NCBI RefSeq assembly: GCF_002080045.1
Contig: NZ_MUIN01000007.1
Span: 88,117-152,116, forward strand
DNA: 64,000 bases
Source: Pseudomonas sp. Bc-h
GTDB lineage: Bacteria > Pseudomonadota > Gammaproteobacteria > Pseudomonadales > Pseudomonadaceae
Reading direction: 5' to 3'
In this document: piece by piece, positions 9,294 to 18,327 of the stretch
Position numbering within the stretch: the stretch's first letter is position 1
Layout: each line of letters starts with the position of its first letter
Program-made: the position numbers and the translations under genes
Notes under the pieces: generated by a model
Told to the model about the DNA's origin: nothing
Database searches by the model: none
Seen by the model: the letters and a program-made list of their open reading frames with translations, nothing else

Positions 9294-10355
9294 ATGACTC
9301 AGACCGCTTTGGTCGTCGGCGCCAGTGGCATCGTCGGCAGTGCAATCACCGATTTGCTGCTCGAGAACGGCTGGCAGGTCGCTGCCCTCTCCCGCCATCC
9401 GTCTCAGGCAAAAGGCGTGATTCCCGTCGCCGCGGATTTGCAGGATCCAGACTCGGTGAAGCAGGCGCTGGCGGCCATCAAACCGAGCCATGTGTTCATC
9501 ACCACTTGGTCGCGCCAGGCGACCGAGGCCGAGAACATTAAGGTGAATGCGGCCATGGTGCGCAACGTGCTGGACGCGCTGAGCCCGGGCAAGAGCGTCA
9601 AGCATGTCGCGCTGGTGACGGGCTTGAAACACTACCTAGGTCCGTTCGAAGCGTACGGCAAGGGGTCGTTGCCGCAGACGCCGTTTCGTGAAGAACAGGG
9701 CCGTCTGGATATCGAGAATTTCTACTACGCCCAGGAAGACGAGGTGTTCGCGGCGGCCAGGCGCGACGGTTTTACTTGGAGCGTGCATCGCCCGCACACC
9801 GTGACCGGCGTGGCCGTGGGCAATGCGATGAACATGGCGACGACGTTGGCGGTGTATGCGTCGATCTGCAAAGCCACGGGCAGGCCGTTCGTGTTCCCGG
9901 GTTCTCGGATGCAGTGGGACAGCCTCACCGACATGACCGATGCGCGGCAATTGGCCAAGCAACAGCTGTGGGCCGCGACCACGCCTGCGGCGTCGAATCA
10001 GGCATTCAACATCACCAATGGCGATGTGTTCCGCTGGAAATGGATGTGGGGGCAGATCGCCGAGTATTTCGGTCTGCACCCGGCCGCTTACCCACCGAGC
10101 CCCTTGCCACTGGAAACCCAGATGGCCGACGATCAGGCGGCATGGAGCGACATCGTGCGGGAGCATGGCTTGAAGGAAGCGGACATCAGCCGCCTCATTT
10201 CGCCTTGGCACACCGACGCCGATCTGGGGCGGCCGATTGAAGTGGTCACCGATATGTCGAAGAGCCGGGAGCTGGGGTTCAAGGAATTCCAGGCCAGTGA
10301 CAAGGCATTTTTCGAGGTCTTCGATGAGTTGCGGGCGCGCAAGCTGATTCCTTAA
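9294..10355 (+). CDS. PRISE-type short-chain reductase (progesterone 5-beta-reductase/iridoid synthase-like)
   Basis: 353 residues, cytosolic. Rossmann start VVGASGIVGSAI (7-18) for NADPH. The extended-SDR variant typical of the PRISE group is visible: TGLKHYLGPF with Lys112 and ENFYY with Tyr145, in place of the classical YxxxK. Such enzymes reduce enone C=C bonds of varied substrates; the physiological one cannot be told from sequence. The ATG at 9294 has AAGGAG before it. An in-frame extension back to 9012 overlaps the DUF2938 gene and is not used. Confidence 0.87.
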   Translation: MTQTALVVGASGIVGSAITDLLLENGWQVAALSRHPSQAKGVIPVAADLQDPDSVKQALAAIKPSHVFITTWSRQATEAENIKVNAAMVRNVLDALSPGKSVKHVALVTGLKHYLGPFEAYGKGSLPQTPFREEQGRLDIENFYYAQEDEVFAAARRDGFTWSVHRPHTVTGVAVGNAMNMATTLAVYASICKATGRPFVFPGSRMQWDSLTDMTDARQLAKQQLWAATTPAASNQAFNITNGDVFRWKWMWGQIAEYFGLHPAAYPPSPLPLETQMADDQAAWSDIVREHGLKEADISRLISPWHTDADLGRPIEVVTDMSKSRELGFKEFQASDKAFFEVFDELRARKLIP

Positions 10356-10422
10356 GGTCAGCCCTTTCCTCGATGATGCAGCACAGCTTGCTCTGGCCGT
10401 ATGCGTTGAATGTCATGACGCA

Positions 10423-10445
10423 TTCGCGAGCAAGCTCCCTCCCAC
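10423..10445. repeat. REP-type half element
   Basis: CGCGAGCAAGCTCCCTCCCAC matches one arm of the REP pairs at 16791-16880 and 59096-59183. A degraded partner (AGCTTGCTC) stands at 10386-10394. It lies between the convergent reductase and beta-lactamase genes. Confidence 0.75.
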
Positions 10446-10470
10446 GGGTTTTGTGTTCACCTTCTATCTG

Positions 10471-11358
10471 CTAGACCTTCGCCACCAACCGCCCGACCTC
10501 GGCCATCAGCGAGTTGATCTGTTCGCTGCTGGCTTTGGACTCGGAGTAATAGACCGTGACGATCAGCGGAGGCCGGCCGGTGGGCCAGATGATGGCGACG
10601 TCGTTACTGGCGTTGTTGCTGCCCGAGCCTGTCTTGTCCCCTACCCGCCAGCCTTTCGGCAAACCGGCGCGCAGTTTCTGGTCGCCGGTCTTGTTGCTGA
10701 CCAGCCAGGCGATCAGCTGAACCTTCGAGGCGCCGGACAGCACATCGCCGATCACCAGCGTGCGCAAGCTGTGCAGCATCGCAATCGGGGTCGTGGTGTC
10801 TTGTAGATCACCAGGACGGTTCTCGTTCAATTCGGGTTCACGACGATCGAGTCGGGTGGTCTGGTCACCAATAGTGCGCAGCCAAGCGGTCAATCCCTTA
10901 GGGCCGCCAAAACTGTCCAGCAGCAGATTGGCTGCAGTGTTGTCGCTCAGGGTTACAGCGGCTTCGCAGATCGAGCCGACGCTCAGCCCGCCCTCGCCCG
11001 TGTGTTTTTCGGTGACCGGCGAATAGGTCACCAACTGATCCTGCCCGTAGACGATCACGCGCGACAGGTCTTCTTCCTTGCGGTCGACCCGCGCCAGAAC
11101 ATGGGCCGCCGTCAGAGCCTTGAAGGTGCTGCACATGGCGAAACGTTCATCGCCGCGATGGCTGATCAGGCGCTGAGTGCCGGTGTCGAGAATCGCCACG
11201 CCCAGACGTCCGCCGTGGCGACGTTCCAGCGCGGCCAATTGTCGTTCGATTGAAAGCTCTGGCGAGGTGCCCGAATCGGCGGCCAGAACATTGAGACTCC
11301 ATAGCGCGGGAACTGCCAGCAGCGAGGCGCCGATGAGGTTTCTGCGGGTAATCGACAT
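10471..11358 (-). CDS. Class A beta-lactamase
   Basis: 295 residues. Twin-arginine-like signal (TRRNLIG at 4-10) then a mature serine beta-lactamase with every class A motif: STFK (Ser77, Lys80), SDN (138-140), EPELN with general base Glu174, and KTG (242-244). A cysteine precedes the active serine (position 69 in ABL numbering), but no partner Cys follows KTG, so the carbapenemase-type 69-238 disulfide is absent. It hydrolyses beta-lactams in the periplasm; spectrum cannot be judged. No ampR-type gene is adjacent. Start chosen by AAGGAAG; an ATG at 11412 would add 18 residues before the signal. Confidence 0.93.
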   Translation of the reverse strand: MSITRRNLIGASLLAVPALWSLNVLAADSGTSPELSIERQLAALERRHGGRLGVAILDTGTQRLISHRGDERFAMCSTFKALTAAHVLARVDRKEEDLSRVIVYGQDQLVTYSPVTEKHTGEGGLSVGSICEAAVTLSDNTAANLLLDSFGGPKGLTAWLRTIGDQTTRLDRREPELNENRPGDLQDTTTPIAMLHSLRTLVIGDVLSGASKVQLIAWLVSNKTGDQKLRAGLPKGWRVGDKTGSGSNNASNDVAIIWPTGRPPLIVTVYYSESKASSEQINSLMAEVGRLVAKV

Positions 11359-11401
11359 ACACTTCCTTGTCGTTGCAAATGGACGACATGATTGCCGAAA
11401 C

Positions 11402-11422
11402 GGCAGCCGCATTATGGCTGCC
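11402..11422. terminator. Hairpin upstream of the beta-lactamase
   Basis: GGCAGCC (11402-11408) and GGCTGCC (11416-11422) form a 7-bp stem with no T-tract. It may end transcription of the truncated gene at 11451-11528 before the beta-lactamase. Confidence 0.4.
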
Positions 11423-11450
11423 GTTGCAAGACGGCGATCAACTCACTCAG

Positions 11451-11528
11451 TCAGGCACACGCGTTGACCGAGCCTTCCTGGATCTGTTTGACGGTGCCTT
11501 TGAACACGTTGCGGGCGCTGACTTTCAT
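11451..11528 (-). pseudogene. Truncated molybdate/molybdopterin-binding (TOBE/Mop) gene
   Basis: A 25-codon frame beginning MKVSARNVFKGTV and reading on to SVNA matches the first strand-turn-strand of a TOBE (Mop) domain; full members are about 70 residues. It stops at TGA 11451-11453 after two codons that do not fit the family, and no continuation is seen in any frame downstream. An AGG-type ribosome site precedes it. I read it as the 5' remnant of a deleted gene. Mop proteins bind molybdate in the cytosol. Confidence 0.7.
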
Positions 11529-11624
11529 GTCTTGGGGACCTGTAGGGATAAATTCAGGCGCCCATCATCGGTTCAGACACGCTGCCATTTCAACCATTTC
11601 CCTTGCCCGGAAAACGTCGGGCAA

Positions 11625-11828
11625 TCATCGATGACGGCTGAACGTTGAAACCGAACGCATCCAACTGATCAGCCGCAAAGTCGCGGGGTTGTCGTGTTCT
11701 TCATGGCTGGCGGCCAGTTCTCCGGCAAGCGAGGCCAGGGATTGCGGCAGCAGCCAGGAAATCTCCTGTTCCGTGGTCTGGAACAGGTTGGGATCGTCTT
11801 CTTTCTCGAACGCTGGCCATTCACTCAT
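11625..11828 (-). CDS. Small hypothetical protein
   Basis: 67 residues, acidic first half (EKEDDPN) and an amphipathic middle, no signal or membrane helix. GGGAG precedes the ATG. It starts 43 bases after the fusion oxidoreductase gene on the same strand, so it is probably co-transcribed. I do not recognise a family. Confidence 0.6.
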   Translation of the reverse strand: MSEWPAFEKEDDPNLFQTTEQEISWLLPQSLASLAGELAASHEEHDNPATLRLISWMRSVSTFSRHR

Positions 11829-11871
11829 CGCAGTAACTCCCGTCAAACATGTCCTGCACACGCATGGATGT

Positions 11872-13929
11872 TTACAGATCGAGCACCAGCGGCCCTGAGG
11901 CCGGGACTGCGCAGCAGATCAGCACGTGGTCCGCCGCCGGCATTTCGGCCGGTGGAACCGGGTAATGCACCTGGCCGCTGACCAGCCGGGTCTTGCATGT
12001 GCCGCAGGAACCACCACGGCAGCTGTATTCGGGTTCAAGGCCTCGACTCTCGGCCAGCTCCAGCAACGTGCCGCCATCGGGTTGCCAACGGGCTTCCTTG
12101 GCGGAGCGTTCGAACAGCACCGGCACCGATTCGGTGGCGGCAGGCGGCTGTTGCAGTGCGACAGTCTGTTGGTCGCCGGTGCGCTTGAGGGTCGACGGGC
12201 CGAAGGTCTCGGCATGAATCCGCTCGTCACGGACATGCATGGCCCTCAGCTCGTCATACAGCCCTTGTGTGAAGCTTGCCGGCCCGCAGACATAAAAATC
12301 GAAGTCGTTGAACGGCAACAGCGCCTTGAGCAGATTCAGGTCAATACGACCTGCAAGGTGAAAGTCTTTGCTTAGACGAGCCTCGCTCTCGGGCTGGCTC
12401 AGCAGACGGACAGCCGTCAGTTGTTCTCCGGCTTTGGCAACCAGTGTGTCCAATTCTTCGCGAAAAGCCAGATCCACCAGACGACGTGCACTTTGAATGA
12501 ACCAGGTCGGGCGCATGCGGCGGATGCGTTTACCCTCGTAAATCACCTCGCGCAGCATCGACAGCATGGGCGTGACCCCAATCCCGGCCCCCAGCAGCAC
12601 CAGCGGACGGCGCTCCTGGGGGTCGACCACGAAACTGCCCTGGGGGGCACGGCCGTCGATCAGATCGCCAACCTTGAGCGCGTCGTGCAGGTGCGCCGAG
12701 ACCAGTCCGTCGCGCTTGACGCTGATGCGGAAGAAGTCGTCGGACGGCGCGCTCGACAAGCTGTAGGTGCGAATAACCGGTTTGCTCTGCCCTTCCAGCA
12801 GCAGGCGCAATGGCAAATGCTGACCGGCCTTGAACGCAGGCAAACCGGCGCCATCGGCAGGCTCGAAGTAGAAGGAGCGGATGCCTGCGCTTTCGTCGGC
12901 AATGCGCGTCACACGCAGCGGCCGCCATTGATCGCGCAATGCGTCGGCCTGCAGGCGCGCGGCGGTCTGTTGCCAATCGCCGGTCATCAGGCTGTTGGGA
13001 GAAAAACCCTGAAACTCCCAGCGCGAGCGCAACGCCTGCGGACGGCGGACCACGGCCTCGACTTTCACTTGCCAGAGCCGCTCGGCACCCTGGAAGGCGG
13101 CGATTTCCGGGCCGTCGAGAATCACGGTGGTGCGGCCCACCAGCTGTAACAGATCGCCGGTGGTGAAATCGATGAACACAAGGCCAGCTTTCGGATTCAG
13201 CAGAAAGTTGCCCAGGGTATTGAAATGCAGGTTGCCGGCGAAATCGGGAATGGTCAGCACGTCGCCTTCGACCCGCACGAAACCGGCCTGCCCGCCGCGA
13301 TGGGACACATCCACCGAGCGGTGCGGCTGATCGCCTTCAAGGTCCACGTAGCTGGCGACAAAAAAAGTGTCGGCGCCGCGAATCGTTGCCACGGCGGCCT
13401 CATCCAGCGCGCTCATGCGCTCCACCGGCGCACGCTGCGGCACTTTGGGCAATGCGATCTGTTTGAGTTCACGCAACTGGATGTACTGCGGGCAGTTGCC
13501 GAACGAATGCTCGACCAATACCGAAAAACCCCGATCAGTGACCTGCTCGATATGACCGTTGATGCGGTTGCGCCGACGGGTGTGCAAGTCGATGCCCAGC
13601 ATGCCTACGGCCGCGCCCGGTTCGAACTGTGCGGCCATCGGGTCGTCGCTGTCTGGTAGACGGGAAAACTGCAGATGCCGAGGATCGGGCGAGGCGATGA
13701 AACCCGCGTCGGCGTCCAGCAGGCTCGCCCACGGCCAGCCCTCAGCGTCCACCGCACCGATGAACATGTACGGCAGGTGCTCGTAGAATTCGCGGTGCTG
13801 GTCGGGCATGTAGTTACGAATGACTTTCTTGCCCACGACGCCCATGCGCTCGGCGACGCCGACCGTGGCTTGCAGTTCGATCTCGCCAGAGTGCCAGGGC
13901 GAGGGTTTTTCGGAAGTGATGTCGTTCAT
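11872..13929 (-). CDS. Fusion oxidoreductase: PNPOx-like split barrel, FAD/NAD(P) reductase and 2Fe-2S ferredoxin
   Basis: 685 residues, cytosolic. About 1-320: pyridoxamine-5'-phosphate-oxidase-like flavin barrel (RNYMPDQHREF, ASLLDADAGF). About 335-575: ferredoxin-NADP reductase module with RTYSLSSAP for FAD and LLGAGIGVTPMLSML for NAD(P)H. About 600-685: plant-type ferredoxin with CRGGSCGTC and a final cysteine in LICCAVP. This is an electron chain from NAD(P)H through FAD to 2Fe-2S in one chain, fused to a barrel that could act on the terminal acceptor. Substrate unknown. The next gene on the strand is the GST at 14062. The start at 13929 avoids an atypical 27-residue extension. Confidence 0.88.
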   Translation of the reverse strand: MNDITSEKPSPWHSGEIELQATVGVAERMGVVGKKVIRNYMPDQHREFYEHLPYMFIGAVDAEGWPWASLLDADAGFIASPDPRHLQFSRLPDSDDPMAAQFEPGAAVGMLGIDLHTRRRNRINGHIEQVTDRGFSVLVEHSFGNCPQYIQLRELKQIALPKVPQRAPVERMSALDEAAVATIRGADTFFVASYVDLEGDQPHRSVDVSHRGGQAGFVRVEGDVLTIPDFAGNLHFNTLGNFLLNPKAGLVFIDFTTGDLLQLVGRTTVILDGPEIAAFQGAERLWQVKVEAVVRRPQALRSRWEFQGFSPNSLMTGDWQQTAARLQADALRDQWRPLRVTRIADESAGIRSFYFEPADGAGLPAFKAGQHLPLRLLLEGQSKPVIRTYSLSSAPSDDFFRISVKRDGLVSAHLHDALKVGDLIDGRAPQGSFVVDPQERRPLVLLGAGIGVTPMLSMLREVIYEGKRIRRMRPTWFIQSARRLVDLAFREELDTLVAKAGEQLTAVRLLSQPESEARLSKDFHLAGRIDLNLLKALLPFNDFDFYVCGPASFTQGLYDELRAMHVRDERIHAETFGPSTLKRTGDQQTVALQQPPAATESVPVLFERSAKEARWQPDGGTLLELAESRGLEPEYSCRGGSCGTCKTRLVSGQVHYPVPPAEMPAADHVLICCAVPASGPLVLDL

Positions 13930-13957
13930 GACGCGGACTCCCTTTGCGTAAAGACCT

Positions 13958-14024
13958 GTAGCAGCCCGGCGTGCCGGCGGCGACGTTTGAGGAATCGCCA
14001 TCGCCGGCAAGCCTGAGTGCTACA
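13958..14024. repeat. REP-type palindrome
   Basis: TGTAGCA-GGC-TGCCGGCG on the left is mirrored by CGCCGGCAAGCCTGAGTGCTACA on the right with several mismatches. It fills the gap between the fusion oxidoreductase and the GST gene, both leftward. It belongs to a different sequence class from the AGCTTGCTCGCGA elements. Confidence 0.7.
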
Positions 14025-14061
14025 TAAGCAGGCGTGCTCGGCGATAGCGTTTACGGCTGGA

Positions 14062-14685
14062 TCAAGCCACCAGACCGGCGCCGGTGCTTGGCATTGGCAC
14101 GAAGCCTTTCAGCGCTTCGATACGCTTCAGCCACGCCCGCACATTTGGGTACGGTTCCAGCGACACGTTGCCTTCAGGGGCATGGGCTATGTAGGTGTAG
14201 CCGGCGACGTCGGCGACGGTGGCGTGGTCGGCGGCGAGGAACTGACGGCCCTTGAGGTGGGTTTCGATCACTTTCAGGATCGAATGGGCACGCTCGATGG
14301 TGTCTGCCGGGTCGAAACCTGCGCCGAACACGGTGATCAGTCGGGCACGGGCCGGACCGTTATTGATTTGCCCCGACGCCACCGACAACCAGCGCTGCAC
14401 CTCGGCGGCGCCTGCGGCGTCCGTTGGCAGCCATTTGCCGGTGGTGTCGTACTTCTTCGCCAGGTACACAAGGATCGCCGTCGAGTCGGAGACGACCGTG
14501 CCGTTGTCGTTGATCACCGGCACCTGGCCGAAGGTGTTCAGCGCCAGGAACTCCGGGTTCTTCTGCGCGCCGTTGGCCAGGTCGACAAAGCTGATGTCGG
14601 GCTCAAGGCCCAGCAACGACAGCATCAGTTGCGCACGATGAGAGTGACCGGACAAAGGGAAGTGATAGAGCTTGATGGCATTCAT
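14062..14685 (-). CDS. Glutathione S-transferase family protein
   Basis: 207 residues. Thioredoxin-fold domain at about 3-80 ([11 protein letters not shown], then [12 protein letters not shown] with the cis-Pro, and [14 protein letters not shown] for glutathione binding) and an all-helical domain at about 90-200. Cytosolic; would conjugate or isomerise electrophiles with glutathione. Two LysR genes follow on the same strand further upstream in coordinates 14865-16687, so regulation by them is possible but not shown. Confidence 0.9.
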   Translation of the reverse strand: MNAIKLYHFPLSGHSHRAQLMLSLLGLEPDISFVDLANGAQKNPEFLALNTFGQVPVINDNGTVVSDSTAILVYLAKKYDTTGKWLPTDAAGAAEVQRWLSVASGQINNGPARARLITVFGAGFDPADTIERAHSILKVIETHLKGRQFLAADHATVADVAGYTYIAHAPEGNVSLEPYPNVRAWLKRIEALKGFVPMPSTGAGLVA

Positions 14686-14864
14686 GGGGTTAGGCTCCTG
14701 AGCTGTCGTGGATTCGGGTCAGTGCGGGAGTGACGTGGTCGCCATTCGGATTGCCGCGCTGATGGAACGAATAGTGGAGTACGACGCTTTGCAGCGGAAT
14801 CGCCACAAAAAGCAATCCACCATTTCAGCCGATGAAATGATTGACCTCGTTTTATCGCGCTCAG

Positions 14865-15767
14865 TCAGCCGTGCAAAACAGGATGGGAGCGCATGCGTTC
14901 CACAGCATAGTCGACGAAACTGCGCACGCGCGCCGAAGCCCGGCGGCCTTCGCGGTACACCAGATGCACCGGAATCGAGTCCGGCTCGAAGCCTTCGAGC
15001 ACCGGCTGCAGGCGCCCGGCCTGGAGGTGCTCGTGAACCTGAAAATTCAGGCAGCAGGCCAATCCGGCGCCGCGCAGCGTGGCATCGATGGCGGCGGACT
15101 GGGTGGTGCAACGCAGCACGGGTTTCAGCGCGACGTTGCGCGAGCTGCCTTGATGCTCAAAGCGCCACTCCAGCATGCGGCTGTCGGCGCTGCAGAACAC
15201 CAGTGAATGAGCGGCCAGATCCGCCGGTGTGCGGGGCGCTGGATGGCGGGCAAGATAGTCCGGGCTGGCACACACAACCTGACGCACGTCACCCACCTTG
15301 CGCGCCACCATGAACGAATCGGGCAGCGCGCCAATCAGCACGGCGACATCGATCCCTTCCTCGTGCAGATTAGGGAAGCGATCCTGATAGGCCATCGCGA
15401 CTTCGATCCCGGGCCAGGCGTCCAGGTAGTCGAGCACCACCGGCATCAGCAAGCGCTCCCCGAACAGCAGCGGCGCCACCAGGTTCAGCAGCCCTCGCGG
15501 CTCACTATGCAGGCCGTTGGCCGAGGCATCGGCTTCGTCCGCCGCGCGCAACAGCCTTGTGCATTCGTTGGCAAACGTGCGCCCGATATCGGTCAGGGTG
15601 ACGCCGCGGGTGCTGCGTTCCAACAGCTTGGCACCAAGGCGTTTTTCCAGTGCGGCGAGCGTGCGACCGACCGTGGCTTCGGACACTTCCAGTGCCCGAG
15701 ATGCCGCTGCCAGGCCCTGCTCGCGAGCCACGGCTTCGAATACCTGCATCTGCCGATGGCGATCCAT
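14865..15767 (-). CDS. LysR-family transcriptional regulator (downstream member of a tandem pair)
   Basis: 300 residues. Winged helix-turn-helix at about 5-62 (LAAASRALEVSEATVGRTLA), then a periplasmic-binding-like effector domain. Its ATG (15765-15767) overlaps the TGA of the next LysR gene (15767-15769), so the two are translated from one message. The two proteins are clear relatives (MDRxxxMQVF starts, FVDY(A/C)VERM near the ends), which points to a local duplication. The likely target is the GST gene or the MFS gene beyond 17 kb. Confidence 0.92.
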   Translation of the reverse strand: MDRHRQMQVFEAVAREQGLAAASRALEVSEATVGRTLAALEKRLGAKLLERSTRGVTLTDIGRTFANECTRLLRAADEADASANGLHSEPRGLLNLVAPLLFGERLLMPVVLDYLDAWPGIEVAMAYQDRFPNLHEEGIDVAVLIGALPDSFMVARKVGDVRQVVCASPDYLARHPAPRTPADLAAHSLVFCSADSRMLEWRFEHQGSSRNVALKPVLRCTTQSAAIDATLRGAGLACCLNFQVHEHLQAGRLQPVLEGFEPDSIPVHLVYREGRRASARVRSFVDYAVERMRSHPVLHG

Positions 15768-16687
15768 CAGCCGCGACTGCGCCCGGCCGCCTTGATGGCC
15801 GGGTCCTGCATCATGCGTTCGACGCAATAATCGACAAAGGTACGCACCTTGGCCGAGACCTTGCGGTCGGCCTGATAGCAGACGTGCACAGGCAAGGGCG
15901 GCTGTTCGAAGTCTTCAAGAAGGATTTCCAGTTCACCGCTGGCCACTCGGCTGGCGACCTGATAGGAAAGCACGCGGGTCACGCCCCAGCCCATGGATGC
16001 GGCGGTAATGGCCGCCTGGTTGGCCGAAACCGTGAGGCGGGATTTCAACTCGATGTCTACCGGTTTGCCTTCATCCGAGAATTCCCAGCGACGTACCAGG
16101 GCGCTGGCGGCTGACACGATCACCCGATGCTGCGACAGTTCGTCCGGACGTTGCGGGCGTCCGTGGGCGGCCAGATACGCAGGCGACGCGCAGACCACTC
16201 GGCGCACTTCGCCAACCTTCACGCCGTGCTGAGTGCTGTCCAGCAGATGACCGATGCGCACCGCGACGTCGATGCCCTCCTCGACCATGTGCGTCACCCG
16301 GTCCACCAACAGCGCATTGATGCTGACGCCGGAATATCGCTCCAGATAACCCACCACCAGGGGCATGACGAACAGTTCGCCAAATAACAACGAAGCTGTG
16401 ATGGTCAGGTGCCCCACGGGAGCGGCGTTACTGCCGCCTGCGGAATCTTCGGCCTCTTCGATTTCGCTGAGGATGCGGCGGCAATCGGTGAGGTAACGCT
16501 GACCGGCCTCGCTCAGGTGCACGCTGCGCGTGGTGCGGGACAACAACAGCGTGCCGATGCGTTTTTCCAGCGCCGCCACTGCACGGGTGACGCTGGGCGC
16601 CGACATGTTCAGACGCCGCGCGGCAGTGGCGAAACTGCGCTCTTCGCACACGGCGATAAAAACCTGCATTTCCTGAAAACGGTCCAT
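15767..16687 (-). CDS. LysR-family transcriptional regulator (upstream member of a tandem pair)
   Basis: 306 residues with N-terminal HTH (about 4-62, FATAARRLNMSAPSVTRAVA) and a LysR substrate-binding domain (about 88-290). It is the first gene of the coupled pair and is divergent from the MFS transporter at 17035, the arrangement expected if it controls that transporter. The 347-base divergent gap carries a REP pair. Confidence 0.92.
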   Translation of the reverse strand: MDRFQEMQVFIAVCEERSFATAARRLNMSAPSVTRAVAALEKRIGTLLLSRTTRSVHLSEAGQRYLTDCRRILSEIEEAEDSAGGSNAAPVGHLTITASLLFGELFVMPLVVGYLERYSGVSINALLVDRVTHMVEEGIDVAVRIGHLLDSTQHGVKVGEVRRVVCASPAYLAAHGRPQRPDELSQHRVIVSAASALVRRWEFSDEGKPVDIELKSRLTVSANQAAITAASMGWGVTRVLSYQVASRVASGELEILLEDFEQPPLPVHVCYQADRKVSAKVRTFVDYCVERMMQDPAIKAAGRSRG

Positions 16688-16790
16688 GGCGGGGCTCGGC
16701 TGTCCGGCATCGGTTTGGGTGGTTGCGATAGTAGCGTTTTGATCAGCAGTTCGTCAGATCGAACACTGCGCTGATGGCTTCACACAATCC

Positions 16791-16880
16791 CTGGGAGGAA
16801 ACTTGCTTGCGAAGACTTAACTTCTGACGACGAATTTGCGCCGGATGCCCGGACCTCTTCGCGAGCAAGCTCCCTCCCAC
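16791..16880. repeat. REP pair (REPIN-like) in the LysR/MFS divergent gap
   Basis: Left arm CTGGGAGGAAACTTGCTTGC (16791 on) is a degenerate inverse of the right arm GCGAGCAAGCTCCCTCCCAC (16861-16880). The rest of the 16688-17034 gap has no gene; promoters of both flanking genes must lie in it but I see no clear match. Confidence 0.75.
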
Positions 16881-17034
16881 AGAAACGAAGTGAGTGTGCT
16901 GAAAGGTTGCGCTCGCAGCGCCTCTACTACGAAACATCCTGAAATATCCCCTTGACGAGACCTGCCCTTGTGAGCGTTCATATTGGCGCACGGTCATACT
17001 CTATTTTTTCGGTTTTGCTCCTCGGGGAACACTC

Positions 17035-18327
17035 ATGGTTTCGTCAGTTCTGGCGGCGTCGCTGTCTCGTCGTCGTATCCATTACAGCTGGGTGGTCCTG
17101 GCTGTCACCTTCCTGACCATGCTGGTCATGGCCGGCGCGGTCGGTGCGCCGGGGGTATTCATCAAGCCGCTGGAAGCGGAATTCGGCTGGGACACCGCCG
17201 AGATTTCCTCGGCGCTGGCGGTGCGTTTCGCCCTGTTCGGTCTGGTCGGCCCGTTCGCAGCGGCGTTCATGAATCACTTTGGCGTGCGTCGAGTGGTTCT
17301 GACCGCGCTGACACTGGTCGCCAGCGGCATGATCCTGTCGCTGCTCATGACGCAGTTTTGGCAATTGGTGGTGTTGTGGGGGCTGGTGGTGGGTTTCGGC
17401 ACAGGGCTGACCGCCATGGTGCTGGGCGCCACGGTGGCGACGCGCTGGTTCTCTCAACGTCGCGGGATGGCGATGGGGCTGCTGTCGGCCAGTTCCGCCA
17501 CCGGCCAGTTGGTGTTCATGCCGATGCTGGCCAACCTGACCGAACACTTCGGCTGGCGCACCGCGCTGGCCTGCATCTGCGTGGCCATCGTCATCGCCGC
17601 AGTTGCGGTGCTCGCGCTGATGCGCAATCGCCCCTCGGACCTGCAACTGCCCTCCTACGGCGAGACTGAAATCCAGCCAGAAGTGACCAGCAGACAGACC
17701 TTCACTCAGTTGCTGGTGACGCCGCTCAAGGTGCTGCGCGATGTCGCCGGAACCTGGACGTTCTGGGTGCTGTTCATGACGTTTTTCATCTGTGGCGCCA
17801 GCACCAACGGGCTGATCCAGACCCACTTCATCAGCATGTGCGGCGACTACGGCCTGATCGCCACCACAGCTGCCGGAATGCTGGCGGTGATGGGGATTTT
17901 CGACTTCGTGGGGACCATCGGTTCAGGCTGGCTGTCGGACCGCTTCGACAACCGCTGGCTGCTGTTCAGCTACTACGGATTGCGTGGCGTGGCGCTGATC
18001 ATCCTGCCGTTCTCGGATTTCACGGTCTACGGCCTGTCGTTCTTCGCGCTGATCTACGGCCTGGACTGGATCGCCACCGTACCGCCAACCGTGAAGCTGA
18101 CGGTGCAGAGGTTCGGCCCGGAGCGCGCCAACATCGTCTTTGGCTGGATCTTCGCCGGCCATCAACTGGGGGCCGCGTTTGCCGCCTACGGTGCCGGATG
18201 GACACGCACACACTTCGCCAGTTACCTGCCGGCGTTCTTCATCTCCGGCCTGCTCTGTGTGATCGCCGCGCTGATAGCGCTGTCCATCGTCCCGGCACTG
18301 AAGAAGGCTGCGGTTCAGAGCCACTGA
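17035..18327 (+). CDS. MFS transporter, oxalate/formate or monocarboxylate type
   Basis: 430 residues and 12 predicted helices, with the loop 2-3 motif reduced and a charged cytoplasmic loop near residue 205-225. GVFIKPLEAEFGW in the first loop and WFSQRRGMAMGLL between helices 4 and 5 are typical of the OFA/MCT-like branch, which moves monocarboxylates. Substrate not determinable. GGGGA precedes the ATG. Its 3' end overlaps the convergent ybgE gene by 13 bases with no terminator between them. Confidence 0.88.
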   Translation: MVSSVLAASLSRRRIHYSWVVLAVTFLTMLVMAGAVGAPGVFIKPLEAEFGWDTAEISSALAVRFALFGLVGPFAAAFMNHFGVRRVVLTALTLVASGMILSLLMTQFWQLVVLWGLVVGFGTGLTAMVLGATVATRWFSQRRGMAMGLLSASSATGQLVFMPMLANLTEHFGWRTALACICVAIVIAAVAVLALMRNRPSDLQLPSYGETEIQPEVTSRQTFTQLLVTPLKVLRDVAGTWTFWVLFMTFFICGASTNGLIQTHFISMCGDYGLIATTAAGMLAVMGIFDFVGTIGSGWLSDRFDNRWLLFSYYGLRGVALIILPFSDFTVYGLSFFALIYGLDWIATVPPTVKLTVQRFGPERANIVFGWIFAGHQLGAAFAAYGAGWTRTHFASYLPAFFISGLLCVIAALIALSIVPALKKAAVQSH

